DNA from: Rhodospirillales bacterium
Lineage (GTDB): Bacteria > Pseudomonadota > Alphaproteobacteria > ATCC43930 > CGMCC-115725
NCBI GenBank assembly: GCA_028288725.1
Contig: JAQGIC010000136.1
Location: 1 to 64,000 of the forward strand
Length of the DNA stretch: 64,000 bases
Reading direction: 5' to 3'
Below are positions 1 to 7,085 of this stretch, piece by piece. The stretch's first letter is position 1. Each line of letters opens with the position of its first letter. The position numbers were made by a program, and so were the translations under genes. The notes under the pieces were generated by a model. It saw only the letters and a program-made list of their open reading frames with translations, did not search any database and was not told where the DNA came from.

Positions 1-307
1 TATATTCCGGCACGTCGAACGACACGCGCACATGGCTCTGCGCCGCCAGATTATAGACCTCGTCCGGCTGCACCTTCTCCAGCACGCGCCGCAGCACCGT
101 GCCGTCGGTCACGTCGCCGTAATGCAGCGTCAGCTTCGGCCCGGCGACGTGGATGTCGTGGTAGAGATGGTCGATCCGCTCGGTGTTGAACGAGCTCGCC
201 CGGCGCAACAGCCCATGAACCTCGTAGCCCTTGCCCAGCAAAAGCTCCGTCAGATAGGACCCGTCCTGACCGGTGATCCCGGTGATCAACGCCACGCGAC
301 AGGCCAT
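1..307 (-). CDS. gmd: GDP-mannose 4,6-dehydratase, N-terminal part (runs off the window)
   Basis: Not in the ORF track because it is open at the window edge. The minus strand from the ATG at 307 reads [19 protein letters not shown] and continues without a stop to base 1. This shows the SDR nucleotide-binding motif TGxxGxxG (TGITGQDG), the family-typical [17 protein letters not shown] stretch and [12 protein letters not shown]. In characterised members the enzyme converts GDP-D-mannose to GDP-4-keto-6-deoxy-D-mannose, the precursor of GDP-fucose, GDP-rhamnose or GDP-perosamine, in the cytoplasm. Only about 102 of the usual ~350 residues are visible. It is transcribed away from the GT4 gene, and the two share a 200-bp divergent upstream region with a strong palindrome. 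Context is exopolysaccharide precursor supply. Confidence 0.93.
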   Translation of the reverse strand, partial: MACRVALITGITGQDGSYLTELLLGKGYEVHGLLRRASSFNTERIDHLYHDIHVAGPKLTLHYGDVTDGTVLRRVLEKVQPDEVYNLAAQSHVRVSFDVPEY

Positions 308-327
308 GTGATAATCTCTCGGTCAAA

Positions 328-352
328 AAGATAAGATAGCATATCTTATCTT
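328..352. promoter_or_regulatory. 25-bp perfect palindrome between divergent gmd and GT4 genes
   Basis: AAGATAAGATA, a 3-nt centre (GCA), then TATCTTATCTT: 11-bp arms with no mismatch in an A+T-rich patch of an otherwise G+C-rich region. It starts 21 bp upstream of the gmd start codon and has no U-tract in either direction, so an operator for a dimeric regulator fits better than a terminator. The half-site TTATCTTATCT occurs again at about 7037-7047, upstream of the tyrosine autokinase gene. The binding protein is unknown; MucR/Ros-type regulators of alphaproteobacterial EPS genes also favour A+T-rich sites, but this is only a possibility. Confidence 0.55.
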
Positions 353-509
353 GCGATCCGTTTCCGAGCCAGGAAATAAAATACTCACATTTTACGAAAA
401 ATCCGTCCTTTCGGGGCGATCGGGCGGGGGCGTCTGGAGGTCCAGGCTTCGTGCCGGGGAGTCTTTGGCGCCGAGGCGTCGCTGGGGTCGGGGGGATAAG
501 AGTGGATCG

Positions 510-1667
510 ATGAGAATTCTGCATGTCATGGAGACACCCGGACAGGGATCGGGCCGGCATGTCATCGATTTGGTGGAGGGCATGCGCGACCGAGGGCACG
601 AATTGCATGTCGTCTATTCGGCGGTGCGGGCAAATCCCAACTTTCGATGCGAGCTCGAGGCGCTCGGCGGGACGAGAGTAAGGGTGAGCGAAATCGCCAT
701 GTACCGTCGCCCCGGGCTGCGGGACCTTGCCTCGCTGCTGTCGCTCTATCGCTATATCCGCAAGCATGGTCCGTTCGACGTGGTCCATGGCCATAGCTCG
801 AAGGCTGGCGCCCTCGCGCGGCTGGCCGCCTCGAGCACCGGCGGGCTGAGATTCTATACGCCGAACGCCCTCGTGACCCTCGATCCGATGCTGGGCGCAT
901 GGGAGCGCCGCTTCTATAGCGCCGTCGAACTATGGCTCAGCCGAATCTCCGATGGGATCATTGCAGTCTCGCCTGAGGAACATGCCGCGGCACTTGCGCT
1001 CGGGATCGAGGAGCGTCGCGTCTTTCTTATCCTGTCGGGGGTCAAAGCTCCGGTCGGGCAGGCGCGCGCGGTGGCGCGGGAACGGCTCAGCCTTTCGGAA
1101 AACCTGGTTTGCGCCGGCTTCGTCGGGCGCCTGACGCGACAAAAAGCACCTGAAAGGCTGATGGCGGCCTTCGCCGAAGCCGCGAGCAGGCGGCCAAATC
1201 TGAGACTGCTCATCGTCGGCGACGGCGATCTCATGGCAATGGTCCAGGAGATGGCGATGCGGCTTCGAGTCGAGCATAAGGTCATCTGGACTGGCGAGGT
1301 CGATAGCTCGGAAGTTTTTACCGCGTTGGACATATTCGTCCTGCCGAGCAGGTTCGAAGGGCTATCTTATTCAACGATGGAAGCGATGGGTTTTGGCATT
1401 CCGGTGGTCACCACGGACACCGGCGGCGCACGGGTGCTGGTGGAGGATGGGGTGACCGGCTTCATCGTCGTGCAGAACCATGAAACTCAGATTATCGCGG
1501 ATCTGGCGGCGGCGCTCGCGTCGCTTACCGATGACGCGACGATGCGGCGTGCCATGGCGACAGCCGCGATGGCAAAAAGCCACGAGTTCCGGGCCTCTCG
1601 CATGGTCGAGGAGGTGTTGGAGCTTTACGGTCGGCTACGCCGATCGCAAACAGCCGGCCTGCCGTGA
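510..1667 (+). CDS. GT4-family glycosyltransferase of the exopolysaccharide locus
   Basis: A 385-residue GT-B fold enzyme expected to transfer a sugar from a nucleotide donor to a growing lipid-linked glycan at the cytoplasmic face. The N-terminal half opens with MRILHVMETPGQGSGRHV, the glycine-rich acceptor-side loop of GT4 enzymes. The C-terminal half has GFVGRLTRQKAPERL and the donor-binding EX7E motif EGLSYSTME followed by GIPVVTTDTGG. The ORF track begins at 351, but homology-like sequence begins at the ATG at 510, preceded by GGGGGATAAGAG, and the length then matches the family. Donor and acceptor cannot be told from sequence. It diverges from gmd and converges on the carrier-protein gene, whose stop lies only 10 bp away. 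Confidence 0.88.
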   Translation: MRILHVMETPGQGSGRHVIDLVEGMRDRGHELHVVYSAVRANPNFRCELEALGGTRVRVSEIAMYRRPGLRDLASLLSLYRYIRKHGPFDVVHGHSSKAGALARLAASSTGGLRFYTPNALVTLDPMLGAWERRFYSAVELWLSRISDGIIAVSPEEHAAALALGIEERRVFLILSGVKAPVGQARAVARERLSLSENLVCAGFVGRLTRQKAPERLMAAFAEAASRRPNLRLLIVGDGDLMAMVQEMAMRLRVEHKVIWTGEVDSSEVFTALDIFVLPSRFEGLSYSTMEAMGFGIPVVTTDTGGARVLVEDGVTGFIVVQNHETQIIADLAAALASLTDDATMRRAMATAAMAKSHEFRASRMVEEVLELYGRLRRSQTAGLP

Positions 1668-1677
1668 TTTTCCGTTC

Positions 1678-1929
1678 TCACGCTTTCACGGAAAGCTTCT
1701 GGCGGATCAGCGACAATAGCTCGCCGACGTTTCTCAGCGGCTCAACTTCAGCCGTCTGAAACTTGATGCCAAATCTTACCTCGGTCGCAACCATGATATT
1801 GATGTGATTGAACGAGTCCCAATCATCGATGTCATCGGCTGTCATATCCGGCGTAAGGACGAGATCATCGTCGCCGAAAACATCGCGGAAGATGTCCGTG
1901 ACGCCCTGCAAAATCTCGGCATCAGTCAT
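1678..1929 (-). CDS. acyl carrier protein of the EPS acylation cassette
   Basis: An 83-residue acidic protein with the carrier-protein signature DDWDSFNHINIM; the serine in DSFNHI is the expected phosphopantetheine attachment site. Helix I (ILQGVTDIFRDVFG) and helix IV (VGELLSLIRQKL) are in the usual places. Its ATG overlaps the last 8 bases of the upstream FkbH-like gene, so the two are translationally coupled. That supports FkbH as the enzyme that loads it. It belongs with the MBOAT and SGNH genes further upstream in the same operon and is the last gene. DltC-type and small-metabolite carriers look like this; a housekeeping fatty-acid ACP is unlikely because of the DSFN variant and the context. 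Confidence 0.88.
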   Translation of the reverse strand: MTDAEILQGVTDIFRDVFGDDDLVLTPDMTADDIDDWDSFNHINIMVATEVRFGIKFQTAEVEPLRNVGELLSLIRQKLSVKA

Positions 1930-3826
1930 TGTTTTTCCTTACATTGGCGATGAAGTTTTCGGTCGGCGCAAAGGAAGCGAGCGGCAGAACCCAGCGGGAA
2001 GCGCCGTCATCCTGCCGATCGGCCAGATCAAAGCCCAACTTCGCATAATGATCGCAGACCATGGCGTTCTTTGCGGTCGGGCAATATTCGCCGACCAGCC
2101 GTTCCGCACCCAGCTGCCGGGCTGCCTCGACGATGAGCTGCAACGTGCTCACCTCCGCCTGACGGCCCAGAACGCGGCAGCTCATAAGCCAGCTATCGAT
2201 CGTGAAATCCCGCCCCCGGTCGTCGATCCGGCCGATGACGACGGCGATCATCCCGTTGTCTCCGAAGCGGTCCAGCAGCCTCAGCTGCAACGTCGCCACC
2301 TGCGGATCGGCCATCTGCGCCAGGACTTCTTCCTCGGTATAGCGTCGTGTTGTCAGGTTGAACTGATTCGTCTTATTGATCAGCTGGACGATGCGCTGCA
2401 GCCCGACCTTATCGAAGGGGCCGGAATGCATCACCATATCCAGGCTCTTCAGATATTGCGGCAAATCCGTTGCCGCGGCCTGCAACGTTGTTCGCTCCAG
2501 ATTGGCTTGGTAATGCGCCGCCCGATCGACATCCTCGGGCGTGACGCTCAGCGTCTCGAAATAGCCGCCATCAGCGATGGCACGGGAGTAGAAGGCGGGA
2601 TCCACCGGCAGCTCGGGAACCGCGACCATCGGCAAGTTCCGGCGGACGATGTCGCGCTCGAACGGGTTATCGTCCGCGAAGACCAAGGCATCGATGCCGA
2701 TGTTGAGTTGCCGGGCGATCCGCCGCAGATTTGCAGGCTTATCGTCCCAATTCGCCACGAAAGCCGCGATGTCCGACCGCTTCAACACCATATCGGGGTG
2801 GGAGTGGAAAGGGGCCAAGGCGTTGGCTTCATCGTTTTTCGAACAAACGGCCAGAATGATGCCGCGCTGCGCGAGGTCCCGCACATACTCCTGGAATTCA
2901 ACGAAGGATTCGCCGCGGGCGCTGCCTTGGCCGAGAACGATGCCGTCGAGACCATCGTCCCCGATGACGCCGCCCCAAAGCGTATTGTCGAGGTCGAGCA
3001 CCAGGCATTTGAACGACCGCCCCTGCAACGAGGCCAGCAGCCGTCCGATCATGTCGCCATAGAGCGGCGCGGCGGCCGGATGCACTTCCTGCTTCGCCCG
3101 ATGCCACATCACCGGATCGTACCAGGCGGCAATGCCGTCGGCGGCAGCGCGGTCGTCGAGCGCCAGAAGCTCGATCCGCTCCGCATCCGCGGCGGTGCGC
3201 AACCGGGCATTCAGGCGTTGGAGGAAGCCATACGCCGAGCCGTCGAATCGATGCTCGTTGTTGCCGATCAGCGCGGGGAAGACCTGTAGCGCGGTCTGCT
3301 GGATGATCGGGCAACCGAATGCCGCCCGCGCCGTCTGCCAGAGAGTGACGAGGCGCGCAGTGGTGCTATCGGCGAGCGAGTCCGATGTCCGGCCGCTGCC
3401 CGCGCCGATGCCATGGGCCAAATGCCGGGCGTCGAACGCAAACACGATAATATCCGGAGCGAACAGGTGGAGCGGCGAGCTGCCGTCCAACAGCTCCTGC
3501 TGATATTGGCCATATTGGTTCGTATAGATCGTTACCCAGAGCCCGCGCCGCAGTGCCGCGATACGGATGGCTGGGAGCAAATGATCCGCGGTCGAGGAGG
3601 CAAGCAGCGCCAGGCGGATCGGCTTCGTCTGCAGGGCTGCCGGCGGCGTGGGAAAGCGCTCCAGCAGCAGCCGGTCGAGACGATTGGTCCGCAGGAAATC
3701 CATCCGCAGATTTGCCAGGCCGACCAGCATGCCCCACGCCTCGTCGCCGGGCGCCGCCTGTGCCTCCCGCAACTGTGCGCCCCAATCGGTGGCGCTCGGC
3801 AGCCAATGGAGTTCAGGTGCCGCCAA
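1922..3826 (-). CDS. FkbH-like HAD-IIIC enzyme that loads the carrier protein
   Basis: A 634-residue, three-part protein. Residues 70-250 form the N-terminal domain typical of FkbH proteins. Residues 273-410 are a HAD-IIIC domain with motif I DLDNTLWGGVIGDDG (nucleophile D278, D280), motif II CSKND, K363 and motif IV VFADDNPFE. Residues ~480-620 are GNAT-like (WLMSCRVLGRQAEV). Characterised FkbH/OzmB-type enzymes take 1,3-bisphosphoglycerate, dephosphorylate it and place a glyceryl group on an acyl carrier protein; that is family knowledge, and the substrate here is inferred. The start is TTG at 3826: an in-frame stop lies three codons upstream and FkbH-like sequence begins at once. It overlaps the carrier-protein gene by 8 bp. 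The long opposite-strand ORF 1808-3289 is its shadow. Confidence 0.9.
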   Translation of the reverse strand: MAAPELHWLPSATDWGAQLREAQAAPGDEAWGMLVGLANLRMDFLRTNRLDRLLLERFPTPPAALQTKPIRLALLASSTADHLLPAIRIAALRRGLWVTIYTNQYGQYQQELLDGSSPLHLFAPDIIVFAFDARHLAHGIGAGSGRTSDSLADSTTARLVTLWQTARAAFGCPIIQQTALQVFPALIGNNEHRFDGSAYGFLQRLNARLRTAADAERIELLALDDRAAADGIAAWYDPVMWHRAKQEVHPAAAPLYGDMIGRLLASLQGRSFKCLVLDLDNTLWGGVIGDDGLDGIVLGQGSARGESFVEFQEYVRDLAQRGIILAVCSKNDEANALAPFHSHPDMVLKRSDIAAFVANWDDKPANLRRIARQLNIGIDALVFADDNPFERDIVRRNLPMVAVPELPVDPAFYSRAIADGGYFETLSVTPEDVDRAAHYQANLERTTLQAAATDLPQYLKSLDMVMHSGPFDKVGLQRIVQLINKTNQFNLTTRRYTEEEVLAQMADPQVATLQLRLLDRFGDNGMIAVVIGRIDDRGRDFTIDSWLMSCRVLGRQAEVSTLQLIVEAARQLGAERLVGEYCPTAKNAMVCDHYAKLGFDLADRQDDGASRWVLPLASFAPTENFIANVRKNND

Positions 3827-3873
3827 TTTCGTTCACGCTCGGTATGGCCATCGCTCGATCCGTCCTCGTCGAT

Positions 3874-5415
3874 CTAGAATTGGAAATAGAGAAAACGCGT
3901 TGGGCGGCTGATGGTGGCCAAGGAGATGGCAAAGATCAGACCGAACCCGATGCCCCAGGCCATGTTGGGCTGCCACGCCATCCAGCGCCTGAAGGGGGCC
4001 TCGACCTTGCCGAGGATGGGGGCGAAGGCGTTCGTGAGTTCCTGAGCGTTCGGCAGCACCCAGACCGCGAGGAAAAGCAGGGCGATGGTCGCACTGTCGT
4101 GTAGTCCGATCGTTGCCGAGGAACGATCGATACCGTGAAGACCGGCCAAGCCGGCCAGTAACTGCAGCGCGCTGCCGGTCGTTTCGGCGCGAAAGAAGTC
4201 TTGGGCAACAAAAACGCAAAGCAGCGTCAGAAGGGTCTGGGCTGCCCTGATGCCCCACGCGATCGGCATCGGGCGCGGCAGCTTCGGCGCCGCCGGGCCG
4301 AAGATGCGCCAGGCATGATTGGCGCTGAGATAGAATGCGTGCAGGAGGCCGAAGATGATGTAGTTCAGACCCGCACCATGCCAGATGCCGGCCAAAAACA
4401 TCGTGCCTAGCGTCGGCAGAAAGATGAGGCTGAAGAAGGCCGGGAATTCCGCCGTCGCGCGACGCGATACCGAAAGGCCTTTGGCGGCACGGCGCCGCGT
4501 CATCGCCATGGCCATCGGGGTATAAAGATAAAGCGTCAGATATCTGGTGAGCGTCATGTGCCAGCGCTGCCAGAAATCGATGATGGACGTAGCCTTGTAC
4601 GGCGAATTGAAATTCGGCGGGAAGCGGATGCCGAACATCCTCGCGATGCCGATCGCCATGTCGGAATAACCGGAAAAATCGAAATAAAGTTGAAGGGCAT
4701 AAGCGAGGATCGTCGCCCAGGAACCCCACAGCAGCAGGGCCTCGGGGTGGGCGAACCCTCGGTCCGCGATGCCGGAGATGGTATCGGCGATCAGCACTTT
4801 CTTGGCGAGGCCGATAATGAACAAGGTCGCCCCGACCGCCAGGTTCTCCGGATCGAAACGATAGGTCTTACGGTCTGCGAACTGAGGCATCATTTCGCGG
4901 TGATGTAAGATCGGTCCGGCAATAAGATGCGGAAAGAACGTCACGAAAAGAACGTAGTTGACGAAACCCCGTTCCTTTGCGAGCCCCTGCTTGCAGTCGA
5001 TGAGGTAGCCAATCTGCGTAAAGGTGAAGAAAGAAATGCCGAGCGGCAGAACGACCTGCCCAAAATCGGGCAAGTTCGGATCGATATCATGCAGGAAGCC
5101 GAACAAATGGAAGAGATATTTGAAATAGAACAGCAGTGATATGTTGCAGAGAATCCCGAACGCGAGAATGAGATTCTGCCATTTCGGGCTGTTTTGCGCA
5201 TAAGTCAGCAGAATGCCGCAGGTATAATTGAAAGCAATCGAGCCGCACATCAGAAGAACAAAGCTCGATGGCCAACGCCAATAGGCATAGAACGCGATCG
5301 ACACCATGCAAAGCCATGCCGCCGCGGCCACGGTACTCATGCGGCCGGCGAGGTAGTAACCGATGAGCGAAATCGGCAAGAACTCTGCGATGAAGGTCGT
5401 CGAATTAAAGAGCAT
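3874..5415 (-). CDS. MBOAT-family membrane O-acyltransferase (AlgI/DltB-like)
   Basis: A 513-residue polytopic membrane protein. It has the AlgI/DltB core LQLYFDFSGYSDMAIGIARM at ~240-260, WQRWHMTLTRYL with H286, and the catalytic-type histidine motif GIWHGAGLN with H346. About ten hydrophobic segments are visible, starting at residue 8. MBOAT proteins move an acyl group from a carrier across or at the cytoplasmic membrane onto a polysaccharide, teichoic acid or lipid. Here the donor is likely the acylated carrier protein encoded two genes downstream, and the acceptor the exopolysaccharide. It lies 47 bp upstream of the FkbH gene on the same strand and 90 bp downstream of the SGNH gene, consistent with one operon. 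Confidence 0.92.
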   Translation of the reverse strand: MLFNSTTFIAEFLPISLIGYYLAGRMSTVAAAAWLCMVSIAFYAYWRWPSSFVLLMCGSIAFNYTCGILLTYAQNSPKWQNLILAFGILCNISLLFYFKYLFHLFGFLHDIDPNLPDFGQVVLPLGISFFTFTQIGYLIDCKQGLAKERGFVNYVLFVTFFPHLIAGPILHHREMMPQFADRKTYRFDPENLAVGATLFIIGLAKKVLIADTISGIADRGFAHPEALLLWGSWATILAYALQLYFDFSGYSDMAIGIARMFGIRFPPNFNSPYKATSIIDFWQRWHMTLTRYLTLYLYTPMAMAMTRRRAAKGLSVSRRATAEFPAFFSLIFLPTLGTMFLAGIWHGAGLNYIIFGLLHAFYLSANHAWRIFGPAAPKLPRPMPIAWGIRAAQTLLTLLCVFVAQDFFRAETTGSALQLLAGLAGLHGIDRSSATIGLHDSATIALLFLAVWVLPNAQELTNAFAPILGKVEAPFRRWMAWQPNMAWGIGFGLIFAISLATISRPTRFLYFQF

Positions 5416-5505
5416 GCTCAGATCCTGAGTATCGATCGGGGTCGGATGGAAATGGCGCCGTGAAAGGCGATCGGATCGCGGCTTTTTTACCGGAAGGCCG
5501 GGCGG

Positions 5506-6594
5506 TCACTGGCCCGCTATTCCTCCTCCGACAGCATCGGGGGCTTCGTCGCATTCCTTTGGACAGGACAGGACGACGGGGAATTCGGCCTTTTCCTGCA
5601 GGATGCTCTTGACGATTCCACGAGCGACGTCCGGCGTGAAATGCTCCGGATCGCGCCATTGCGTATCATCGGCCGTGAGGACGCTCGGCACGTCGAAATC
5701 GAGCACCTTTGCCTGCGCCTTTACGTACTGCTTGAACGCCTGGTATTCCGCGCCGCGCCTTTGCAGGATGAGATTGCGCATCGCGTCGTTCACGGGCAGC
5801 AGCAGAATCGTCAGGTCGATCTTATTGGATTTGGCGAAGTCGATCATATCGAGGAAGGTTCGCTTCGCCGCGATCGGCGCGCGCCAGTTTTCCAGGATCT
5901 CTCCGTCGCCCTTCAGGGTGAACTGCCAGAAAGCCTTGCGCTGCGCCTCGGGGGTGGAGAGGCCGGCGATACCCGAGGGCAGGTCGGCGCCCTTGGAGCC
6001 TCCGGTCCACAGGTTCCGCAGATTGGCGATGCTGGCGTCCAGGACGGCGAGGCTTAGATAATAATGCGAAGGATGCTCCAGCAGGTCTACGGCCTCCCGG
6101 ACCTGATCGGGGTCGTATCCGTCGTTCCACTCCCGCAACTGAAGCGTCACGATCGCCTGTTTGACGGGGCGGACAGACTGGATGAACTGCAGCGTTTCGT
6201 ATTCCTCGAATAGCGACGCGCCGCCAAAGCTGGCGTTGCCCCAATCTTCCGTGCCGAGTTCGCGAAAGTAGGCCGCATTTAGGAGCTCGCCTCTACTGTC
6301 GCCGATGATCATGTTCGGTTTCGGATCTTTGGCGCTCTGCTGCAGCTGGTACAGCCGGCGATTGATCGGTTTTGAAACCTGCTCGCGATTGAAAGGAAGA
6401 TCGAGGAAAGGGGCGCGATCGAACGGATCGACGATCATGTTGATGACGACGTCCGTGAGGAGGAACATCCCGCCGCCGAGAAACAACCCCAGCAGGAAAC
6501 GGTAAGCCGGCGCCATGCGACCTGCAACGGGCCGAACATTCGACGCCACGCCGCTCTGGTCGGTGCCCGGAATGTCTGCCGATCCGTATGTCAT
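5506..6594 (-). CDS. membrane-anchored SGNH-like protein (DltD/AlgJ-like role)
   Basis: A 362-residue protein with one N-terminal membrane segment (FLLGLFLGGGMFLLTDVVINMIV, ~33-55) and a periplasmic domain. IIGDSRGELLN carries S100 in an SGNH block-I context; WGNASFGGAS supplies a block-III-like Asn120; DPEHFTPD near the C-terminus can supply the Asp and His. SGNH partners of MBOAT proteins (DltD, AlgJ/AlgX, PatB) complete acyl transfer on the outer face. It is first in a minus-strand operon SGNH-MBOAT-FkbH-ACP. The ATG at 6594 is the longest start; M27 (at 6516), behind GCAGGTCGC and just before the membrane segment, is equally plausible. The family assignment is by motif and context, so specificity is open. 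Confidence 0.72.
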   Translation of the reverse strand: MTYGSADIPGTDQSGVASNVRPVAGRMAPAYRFLLGLFLGGGMFLLTDVVINMIVDPFDRAPFLDLPFNREQVSKPINRRLYQLQQSAKDPKPNMIIGDSRGELLNAAYFRELGTEDWGNASFGGASLFEEYETLQFIQSVRPVKQAIVTLQLREWNDGYDPDQVREAVDLLEHPSHYYLSLAVLDASIANLRNLWTGGSKGADLPSGIAGLSTPEAQRKAFWQFTLKGDGEILENWRAPIAAKRTFLDMIDFAKSNKIDLTILLLPVNDAMRNLILQRRGAEYQAFKQYVKAQAKVLDFDVPSVLTADDTQWRDPEHFTPDVARGIVKSILQEKAEFPVVLSCPKECDEAPDAVGGGIAGQ

Positions 6595-7085
6595 CGCGGG
6601 GCAGGGCGATGTAAGGACTTGCGCCCGATATGCCGTTGGCCCTTCCCGGTCAGGCCCGGCGTGGCCGCGTTCTTTGGATCAAGCCCTGTTTCCAGCATCC
6701 GCCAATCACCCGCTCAAGATCGATGGGGCGCCGGTTAAAAGCTAACCAGCAACGCATTCAACGAGGCCGGCCCTCGGCCATCTCGTCGCAGGCATAATGA
6801 TGTTTTCGATAGGCGATATTTGCTATCGCTTGTTATTTTTATGATAAGAAGGGTGCGGGAAAGCTGTCAATGAGATTCGTCCCGCTGTCTGGCCGCGATG
6901 GCCCCGGCCCAGGGGCCGACGGGGCTTTATTGTATATATATCCACTTAAATCAAATGGTTGTCGTATTTTCGCGGGACGCAAACCTGGCGGTTCAGGAAA
7001 ACAAAATGCGGGACTGGGCGGGTCTTCTTAAATGGATTATCTTATCTATTCTCGAGTGCGCTCGACCGGAATGCAGGAGGCGTGA
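6595..7085. promoter_or_regulatory. 491-bp divergent intergenic region of the EPS locus
   Basis: No convincing gene. It separates the SGNH-MBOAT-FkbH-ACP operon (minus) from the tyrosine autokinase (plus). The centre (6790-7050) is strikingly A+T-rich. It contains an inverted repeat GCGATA-N5-TATCGC at 6813-6829 that can also pair as CGATAG/CTATCG, a TATATATAT run near 6932, and a GATTATCTTATCT segment near 7035 that matches half of the palindrome at 328-352. Promoters for both directions should be here. The short ORFs in the track (6515-6745, 6898-7119) have no ribosome sites or protein-like composition that I would trust. Confidence 0.5.

Noticed and set aside
51-794. 247-aa minus-strand ORF upstream of gmd
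   Set aside because: Out-of-frame shadow across the divergent promoter and the GT4 gene; the true gmd start is at 307.
1808-3289. 493-aa plus-strand ORF
   Set aside because: Shadow of the FkbH-like gene, which has clear HAD motifs.
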